Assembly: GCA_945861255.1 (NCBI GenBank)
Contig: CAMAUG010000181.1
Span: 1 to 7,848 of the forward strand
Length of the DNA stretch: 7,848 nucleotides
From: Candidatus Sulfopaludibacter sp. SbA3
Lineage (GTDB): Bacteria > Acidobacteriota > Terriglobia > Bryobacterales > Bryobacteraceae
Direction: 5' to 3'
The position numbers and the translations under genes are program-made. The first letter of the stretch is position 1. Every line of letters starts with the position of its first letter. Below the pieces are notes generated by a model. The model was not told the DNA's origin. It did no database searches and was given only the letters and a program-made list of their open reading frames with translations. This document shows positions 1 to 4,971 of this stretch, piece after piece.

Positions 1-489
1 CGCGAGGCCATCGTCGCAACCACGGGCTTGGCGCCTGACCTTCGCTGGCCGAACGACGTCATGCTTGGCGCCAAGAAGTGCGCGGGAATTCTGGCTCACA
101 TGGAAACCGGCTCCAGTGCCGTCATCGCGGGCATCGGCATCAACGTACATCACACGAACTTTCCGCCGGAACTCGCGGACATCGCCACCTCGCTCGCTCT
201 GGAAGGCACACACGCCACGCGCGAAGTTCTGCTGGTGGCGCTGGCGCCGGCCGTCGACGCGTTCGGCGCGCTGGCCGCCACTGACTCCGGCGCCATTCTT
301 GATAGCTTCACCCGTGCTTCCAGCTATGTGCAGGGACGACGCGTTTGCGTGGATCAGGACGGCGCGGGCCAGCATGACGCCATGGTCGCGGGCGTCACCT
401 GCGGCCTGGACCCCTCGGGCTTCCTCCGGTTGCGTCAAGATAATGGAATGGAGGTCACGATTCTGGCCGGCGGCGTCCGGCCCGTGTAA
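1..489 (+). CDS. birA: Biotin--[acetyl-CoA-carboxylase] ligase, C-terminal part (5' end cut by window)
   Basis: This cytoplasmic enzyme activates biotin with ATP to biotinyl-AMP and transfers it to the carrier lysine of acetyl-CoA carboxylase. The reading frame is open from base 1, so the visible 162 residues are the end of a longer protein. Residues 15-31 hold the family signature RWPNDVMLGAKKCAGIL. It matches the KWPND...RKLAGIL core of the E. coli enzyme, and the lysine before the CAGIL segment corresponds to the biotin-contacting Lys183. The IAGIGINVH strand of the catalytic fold follows. Residues from about 112 to the end (GRRVCV ... GGVRPV) fit the small SH3-like BPL C-terminal domain. 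Because the N-terminus is missing, I cannot say whether the protein has the DNA-binding domain that makes some BirA proteins repressors. The stop is 3 bases before coaX, which suggests one transcript. Confidence 0.93.
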   Translation, partial: REAIVATTGLAPDLRWPNDVMLGAKKCAGILAHMETGSSAVIAGIGINVHHTNFPPELADIATSLALEGTHATREVLLVALAPAVDAFGALAATDSGAILDSFTRASSYVQGRRVCVDQDGAGQHDAMVAGVTCGLDPSGFLRLRQDNGMEVTILAGGVRPV

Positions 490-492
490 CCT

Positions 493-1269
493 ATGCTTCT
501 AGCTCTCGACGCGGGCAACACCAACATCACCATCGGCGCTTTCGATGGCGCGCGGCTCACCGGGCGGTGGCGTCTGCGCACCATCCGCGATCAGACGCCG
601 GACGAGTGGGGCATTCTCATGCGGAATCTGTTTTCGCTATCGTCGCTGGATCTGGCTTCGATCGATGGCGTTGTGATTTCAAGCGTGGTGCCCGCCGTGG
701 ATCAGCCGCTGACCGCGATGGCGGAACGTTACTTCCGCCGCCAGCCCATGTTCGTGGGTCCCACCACCGATACAGGCATCACCGTGCGCTACGACAATCC
801 GCGCGAAGTGGGCGCGGATCGCATCGTCAACGCCGTGGCGGGGTATTTCAAATACGGCGGCCCGTGCGTGGTGGTGGATCTGGGGACCACCATCAACTTC
901 GATGTGGTTTCCAAGGACGGCGAGTTTCTGGGCGGCTTGATCTCGCCAGGCATCGGCATGTCCATTACCGGTCTGTTCGCCAAGACCGCCCGTCTGCCGA
1001 TGGTCGATTTCCGCGCGCCCGAGAAACTTGTCGGCAGCAACACCGTGGGCAGCATTCAGTCGGGGCTCTACTATGGGTTCATCGGCCTGATCGATGGCAT
1101 TGTCGAACGCATTATCGGCGAGTTGGGGCCGGAGACGAAAACCATCGCCACCGGCGGCCAGGGCAAGCTGATCGCGGAAGGCTCGCGGCTGGTGAAGACT
1201 TGCGATGAGGATCTGACGCTCGAAGGGCTGCGCCTGATCTGGGAACGCAATCACGCACGGAAGCCGTAG
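493..1269 (+). CDS. coaX: Type III pantothenate kinase
   Basis: This enzyme phosphorylates pantothenate with ATP, the first step of coenzyme A synthesis, in the cytoplasm. The 258 residues are the normal family length. The N-terminus carries the nucleotide-binding motif DAGNTN (6-11). GADR (107-110) supplies the conserved catalytic aspartate D109. DLGTTINFD (129-137) starts with the third conserved acidic residue, followed by GGLISPG (147-153) and a late ATGGQG segment (219-224). These acidic positions match Asp6, Asp105 and Asp127 described for the Thermotoga enzyme. The ATG lies 3 bases after the birA stop and has no clear Shine-Dalgarno sequence, so translation is probably coupled to birA. 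Type III kinases are not feedback-inhibited by CoA (family knowledge). The motif DLGTTINFD differs slightly from the common DxGTAxTxD form, but the ionisable residues are intact, so I expect an active enzyme. Confidence 0.97.
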   Translation: MLLALDAGNTNITIGAFDGARLTGRWRLRTIRDQTPDEWGILMRNLFSLSSLDLASIDGVVISSVVPAVDQPLTAMAERYFRRQPMFVGPTTDTGITVRYDNPREVGADRIVNAVAGYFKYGGPCVVVDLGTTINFDVVSKDGEFLGGLISPGIGMSITGLFAKTARLPMVDFRAPEKLVGSNTVGSIQSGLYYGFIGLIDGIVERIIGELGPETKTIATGGQGKLIAEGSRLVKTCDEDLTLEGLRLIWERNHARKP

Positions 1270-1272
1270 CCG

Positions 1273-1935
1273 GTGACCAACTATTTTAATTACTTCACGG
1301 AAGTCGAAGATCACTTCCAGCGAGTGCGTGGTACAGGCCTGTTCCTGCTGTCTCCGCTCGACTGGGCTTTGATCGAATCCTGGAAGAATGCGGGGATTCC
1401 CCTTGAAGCGGTACTGCGTGGCATTGATCAGGCGTTCGAAAAATGGCGCAAGCGCCCGGCGCGCGCGCGCATTCAAATGGTGAATTCCATCGCTTATTGC
1501 GCGCAGGCCATCGCCGCGGAAGCGCAGGCACTCGCAAGCGGCAGGCCCGCCCGCGCGTCAGCGGCGCCGCCGCCTTTTTCACTTGAAGATGTCCGCGGGT
1601 TCATCGGCCGCAATGCGGAAGCCTTGCGCAAGGCCGGGCAGCAGGATCTGGCGGCATCGCTCGAAGCGCTGGATGTGGAATCGCTCTACACGGACATGGA
1701 GCAACTGGAGCAGCGCCTTACGGCAATTGAGGAGAAAATGGTTGCCCGGCTGCGAGCCGCCGCGAGTGAGGAAGCACTGTTTGAAGCCCGCCGCTCGCTC
1801 GATGTCGAGTTGAAGCCCTACCGCGGAAAAATGTCCACCGAACAACTGGCGATGCTCGAAAGGCAGTTTCTGGAGCGCAAGCTCCTGGCCGCTGGCGGGC
1901 TGCCACGCTTGAGCTTGTTTTACTTGCGAGCGTAA
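1273..1935 (+). CDS. Conserved-looking helical protein of unknown function, downstream of coaX
   Basis: I do not recognise a characterised family. The protein has 220 residues, no signal peptide and no membrane segment, so it is probably cytoplasmic. Three parts are visible. Residues 1-85 form an aromatic, compact N-terminal segment (MTNYFNYFTEVEDHF, then LSPLDWALIESW and GIPLEAVLRGIDQAFEKW) ending near the only cysteine, C76. Residues 86-102 are an Ala/Pro-rich linker. Residues 103-205 are charged and helical, with a likely coiled coil at about 136-165 and another helix at 190-205. The start is GTG at 1273, with a weak GGAAG 9 bases upstream; it lies 3 bases after the coaX stop. Codon use and GC content look like the neighbours. 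Position suggests co-expression with birA and coaX, but that does not show a shared job. The N-terminal segment resembles uncharacterised acidobacterial proteins I recall beside coaX; this is memory, not a search. Confidence 0.85.
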   Translation: MTNYFNYFTEVEDHFQRVRGTGLFLLSPLDWALIESWKNAGIPLEAVLRGIDQAFEKWRKRPARARIQMVNSIAYCAQAIAAEAQALASGRPARASAAPPPFSLEDVRGFIGRNAEALRKAGQQDLAASLEALDVESLYTDMEQLEQRLTAIEEKMVARLRAAASEEALFEARRSLDVELKPYRGKMSTEQLAMLERQFLERKLLAAGGLPRLSLFYLRA

Positions 1936-1945
1936 TAGAGTGACG

Positions 1946-3196
1946 TCAATTCTCGGGCAGAATCCCGAGTTCCACCAACCGGGGGCGCGCCGACTGGCGA
2001 ATCTCCGGCAATTTTGTCCAAAACCAAACCGCTCCCAGCACTGCCAGTGCGCCGCTGCCGATGAAGACCGCTTCCGCGCCCACACGTGAGGCAAGCGCGC
2101 CGCACAGCAGGCTCCCAATGGGCGGCAGTCCGAACAACGCCAGGGTGTAGAAGGACATCACACGCCCCCGCTTACTCTCCTCCGTCAAAGTCTGCACGAT
2201 GGTGTTGCTCCCCACGATCTGCATCATCATGCCAAACCCGGCGATTCCCATCAGGATCACCGACAGCCAGAACGTCCGTGAAACTCCCAGCAACGCGCAA
2301 CCGGCGCCGAACACGCCCACGCACACGGCCAATAGACGCGCCAATCCGAGTAGCGTCTTGCGCAATACCATGCTCACGGCCGCCACCAGTGCGCCTACTC
2401 CGGCCGCCGCCATCAGAAATCCCAGTGTGTTCGCGCCGCCATGCAGAATTTCCGCTGCCAGAATCGGCGGCAAGACCGAGTACGGTGCACTGATCAGACT
2501 CACGAATCCCAGTAGGAGAAGCACATTTCGCAACGCCGGGGACGCCACCACATAGCGCCAGCCCTCGGTCAGCTCGTGCCACGCTCGCCGGTCTGTTCGC
2601 CGGATCTCCTGTTTGGGAAGCCGCATGGCGAGCAGCCCACCGATCACAGCAATATAACTCACGCCGTCCAGTAAGAAGCACCACGCTTCGCCGGTCGCCG
2701 CAACTAAGATTCCCGCGATGGCCGGGCCCACCAGCCGGCCTGCGTTAAACACGGACGAGTTCAGCGCGATGGCGTTGGTGAGGTCGGCCGGATCGTCCAC
2801 CATCTGAATGACGAACGATTGCCGCGCCGGCACTTCGAACGAACTGATGATCCCTTGCAGGAACGCGATCCCGATCAGCCACCAGATGGTCGCTGTGTCC
2901 GTGAACGCCAGCGCGGCCAAAGCCAGCGACGCGCACATAGCCGCGATCTGCGCGACGATAATCGCGCGATGCCGGTTCAGCCGGTCCACCCACACGCCCG
3001 CGATGGGCGCCAAAACCACGGCGGGAATCTGCGCCGCGAATCCCACCACGCCCAGCAACAACGCCGAGTTGGTAAGGCGGTACACCAGCCAGCTCATCGC
3101 CAGCCGCGTCATCCACGTCCCGATGACGGAGATGGCCTGGCCCGCGAAAAACAGCCTGTAGTTGCGCGACCGCAGCGCGCGAAAGGAGGAGGTCAC
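1946..3196 (-). CDS. Major facilitator superfamily exporter, MFS_3/EntS-like
   Basis: This is a 416-residue inner membrane transporter, probably a proton-driven exporter of a small hydrophobic compound; the substrate cannot be read from the sequence. It has about 12 hydrophobic segments and opens with the typical FRALRSRNYRLFFAGQ. The loop after helix 2 carries a motif-A variant, GVWVDRLNRHR (67-77), the MFS signature. NAIALNSSVFNAGRLVGPAIAG (141-162, cited here only in outline) and RGRVMSFYTLALFG (343-356) are hallmarks of the MFS_3 family that includes the enterobactin exporter EntS. The start is GTG at 3196. No ATG or GTG lies further upstream in frame before the preceding gene, and no good Shine-Dalgarno precedes it. 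It follows the TolC-like gene on the same strand after 74 bases, so co-transcription is possible but unproven. It is a one-component pump and need not work with the RND/TolC pair. A siderophore or drug role is only a guess. Confidence 0.93.
   Translation of the reverse strand: MTSSFRALRSRNYRLFFAGQAISVIGTWMTRLAMSWLVYRLTNSALLLGVVGFAAQIPAVVLAPIAGVWVDRLNRHRAIIVAQIAAMCASLALAALAFTDTATIWWLIGIAFLQGIISSFEVPARQSFVIQMVDDPADLTNAIALNSSVFNAGRLVGPAIAGILVAATGEAWCFLLDGVSYIAVIGGLLAMRLPKQEIRRTDRRAWHELTEGWRYVVASPALRNVLLLLGFVSLISAPYSVLPPILAAEILHGGANTLGFLMAAAGVGALVAAVSMVLRKTLLGLARLLAVCVGVFGAGCALLGVSRTFWLSVILMGIAGFGMMMQIVGSNTIVQTLTEESKRGRVMSFYTLALFGLPPIGSLLCGALASRVGAEAVFIGSGALAVLGAVWFWTKLPEIRQSARPRLVELGILPEN
1952..1969. 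repeat. Inverted repeat at the convergent gene junction, possible weak terminator
   Basis: CTCGGG (1952-1957) and CCCGAG (1964-1969) form a perfect 6-base-pair stem with a 6-base loop. It lies in the last codons of the MFS gene and 17 bases after the stop of the + strand operon. No run of T follows on either strand, so it is not a standard intrinsic terminator. It could slow polymerase or protect the 3' ends of the converging transcripts. It may also be chance in GC-rich DNA. Confidence 0.3.
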
Positions 3197-3270
3197 TCGA
3201 TGTCTGGTTTCCGCACGGGCGGGCGGCTCGCCGTGTCGTTCCCGTGGCGGCCACCTGAACGCTATTGTAG

Positions 3271-4971
3271 CTATTGCAGATTGATGGCGTGCTCGCGCAG
3301 AATCGTCCCGGTGGCCAGCTCAAACGCCGCGATCGCCTGGCCCAGGTCGGATTCCGCCCGCCGCTCCTGGCTTCGGGAAGTGATCATCGCGCTCTGCCGC
3401 TGCTGCACCAGGAACAGTGTCGACGTGCCCGCGCGGAACTGGCGCTGTTCGCTGTTGTACTGCTCTTCGGCCGAACGGCGTTGCAGCCGCGCGGCGTCCA
3501 GCCGCAACTGTGACGATTGCACCTGCTGCATGGAATTGCGCACATCCGCTTCGATCGCCTGCTCAATTTGCTCGCGCTGATTCTGAAACCGCCTGCCATC
3601 GGCCAGCGAGCGCCCCAGGTTCGCCTCGGCCGTGCGGTTGCGCAGGGGCAGCGACACGCGCAACTGCACCTGCGTCGTCGGGAAATTGCCCGCCCACAGA
3701 TTCGTGAGCGATTGGCCGTAGCTGCCCACCAGGACCGGCGAAATCGCATTGCCGCCGCCGAACCCCCCGAAATTGATCGGATCCAGTCCTGCGCTGGCCG
3801 ACAGCACATTCAGGCGCTCCACCAGCGGGATGAAGCCGGCAGTGAATGCATTCGTGCTTTGCGGAATTTGTAATCCGGCCAAACCCGCGCGCGTGTAGGT
3901 GGCCACTACGTCCACCTGCGGTTTTGTTTGCTCCCGGAACAATTTGATGTCGCTCTGGTTGATTTCGGCGTTGATCCTGACCGCTGCGGCTTCCGGGCGG
4001 TTCGCCAGCGCTTCGCTCACGGCGTCCGCCAAGGGCGTGATACGCGGCATGACTTCTGGTTGCGAGGTGGGAATAATCGCGCTGGCCCACATCGGCGAGC
4101 CGCGGTCCGCCAGAATCAGCGTCTTCAGACTGTTCTCCGCCCGCGTAAGGAGCGTTTGCGCCGTGTAGGCGCCCAGCTCGAAATTGGCAAGCTGGGTTTG
4201 CGACGCAACCACGTCGATGGGCGCCAGCAGCCCTTGCGCTTCCTGCCTCCGGTTGCTTTCATCCTGTTGACGCGCGATCTCCACGGCCTCCAGTTGCACT
4301 TGCAGGTTGTTGTACGCGAAGACCAGCTCCCAGTACCCCTGCTCGGTCTGCTGCACCACTTGCATCACGCGCTGGCGGAACTGTTCGCCGGTGAGGGACC
4401 GATTCTTTTTGGCCACTTCCAGGGTGCGCCGGTTGTTGTCATACCGGAACCCTCGATACAGCGGTTGCGTGAACTGAAAATTGAGCGACGAAGGATACTG
4501 TGGATTCAGCGTCACGAAGGAGTTGTTGGTGTAGGAACGCTGAGAGTTGAGATCCAGCCGGTAACTCCCCCCCCACCAGGGGAGCGCGCCGCTCACCGTC
4601 GGGTCCGCCTGCCACATCTTGTTCAGCACCGCGCCGCTGGCGGTTCCACCCAGCGCCGTCGCCACGGGTTGCAGGTTTTGCTGCCAACCGCTGCTGACGC
4701 TGAACGTCGGATCGAACGCCCCGCGCGCGCCGGCCAGCGTGTAGTTGGAAATCTGCTGGTCGATTTTCGACGCGTCGATGTCGTTGTTGTTCGCCATCCC
4801 CATCGCCAGAGCCTCTTGCAGGCTGAGGCGCACTTCCGCGAACACGCCGATCCGCGGCGGCAAGCGGAACTGGCGCACCGGCGGAACCGGCGTCGTCTGT
4901 TCTTGTGCTGAAATCAGCGCCGCGCAGCACAGCAGCGCCGCCGCGTTCCTTCGGATGCGGACGCGCATCAT
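3271..4971 (-). CDS. TolC-family outer membrane efflux channel
   Basis: This protein should form the trimeric outer membrane channel and periplasmic tunnel of a tripartite exporter, taking substrate from the RND pump encoded just upstream. Residues 1-22 look like a Sec signal peptide: basic start MMRVRIRR, hydrophobic AAALLCCAALISA, cleavage near ISA/Q. The cysteines do not sit in a convincing lipobox. Two outer membrane efflux repeats are visible. The first runs from LSLQEALAMGMANN (49-62) to about 288; the second runs from about 312 (LADAVSEALANRPE) to about 555, and ends with the long helix AEEQYNSEQRQFRAGTSTLF (501-520). At 566 residues it is longer than E. coli TolC (about 490). The extra length lies mainly in a Gly-rich, strand-like insertion at about 365-430, and partly near the N-terminus. 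The ATG overlaps the RND stop (ATGA) and has a strong ribosome site. An 8-G tract lies at residues 133-135. Confidence 0.95.
   Translation of the reverse strand: MMRVRIRRNAAALLCCAALISAQEQTTPVPPVRQFRLPPRIGVFAEVRLSLQEALAMGMANNNDIDASKIDQQISNYTLAGARGAFDPTFSVSSGWQQNLQPVATALGGTASGAVLNKMWQADPTVSGALPWWGGSYRLDLNSQRSYTNNSFVTLNPQYPSSLNFQFTQPLYRGFRYDNNRRTLEVAKKNRSLTGEQFRQRVMQVVQQTEQGYWELVFAYNNLQVQLEAVEIARQQDESNRRQEAQGLLAPIDVVASQTQLANFELGAYTAQTLLTRAENSLKTLILADRGSPMWASAIIPTSQPEVMPRITPLADAVSEALANRPEAAAVRINAEINQSDIKLFREQTKPQVDVVATYTRAGLAGLQIPQSTNAFTAGFIPLVERLNVLSASAGLDPINFGGFGGGNAISPVLVGSYGQSLTNLWAGNFPTTQVQLRVSLPLRNRTAEANLGRSLADGRRFQNQREQIEQAIEADVRNSMQQVQSSQLRLDAARLQRRSAEEQYNSEQRQFRAGTSTLFLVQQRQSAMITSRSQERRAESDLGQAIAAFELATGTILREHAINLQ
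4567..4574. repeat. Eight-base homopolymer (poly-G on the coding strand) within the TolC-like gene
   Basis: Eight C on the + strand read as TGG TGG GGG GGG AGT on the coding strand, that is Trp-Trp-Gly-Gly-Ser at residues 132-136 of the channel protein. The frame is intact at this length. Gain or loss of one base would shift the frame and destroy most of the protein. No other homopolymer of this length caught my eye in the window. Confidence 0.6.

Noticed and set aside
1459..1470. (GC)6 alternating tract, potentially Z-DNA forming
   Set aside because: It encodes ordinary Ala-Arg codons in a GC-rich gene and is short; no reason to assign a function.
679..1476. A 265-residue minus-strand frame across coaX and the next gene
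   Set aside because: It is antisense to a clearly conserved kinase, spans a gene boundary, and shows no motif.
3261..3279. Near-duplicate GCTATTGTA / GCTATTGCA at the end of the channel gene
   Set aside because: A single short imperfect direct repeat, with one copy spanning the stop codon; nothing suggests an operator or an insertion footprint.
3200..3580. A + strand frame starting ATG at 3200 behind a strong AGGAGG-like sequence (3185-3192)
   Set aside because: The apparent ribosome site is the complement of the Ser-Ser codons at the start of the MFS gene. The frame runs antisense through the channel gene, and its product is rich in Arg, Cys and Ser with no recognisable family.
3928..4911. 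A 327-residue + strand frame opposite the TolC-like gene
   Set aside because: Arg/His/Leu-rich composition without hydrophobic or catalytic pattern; a shadow of the real minus-strand gene.
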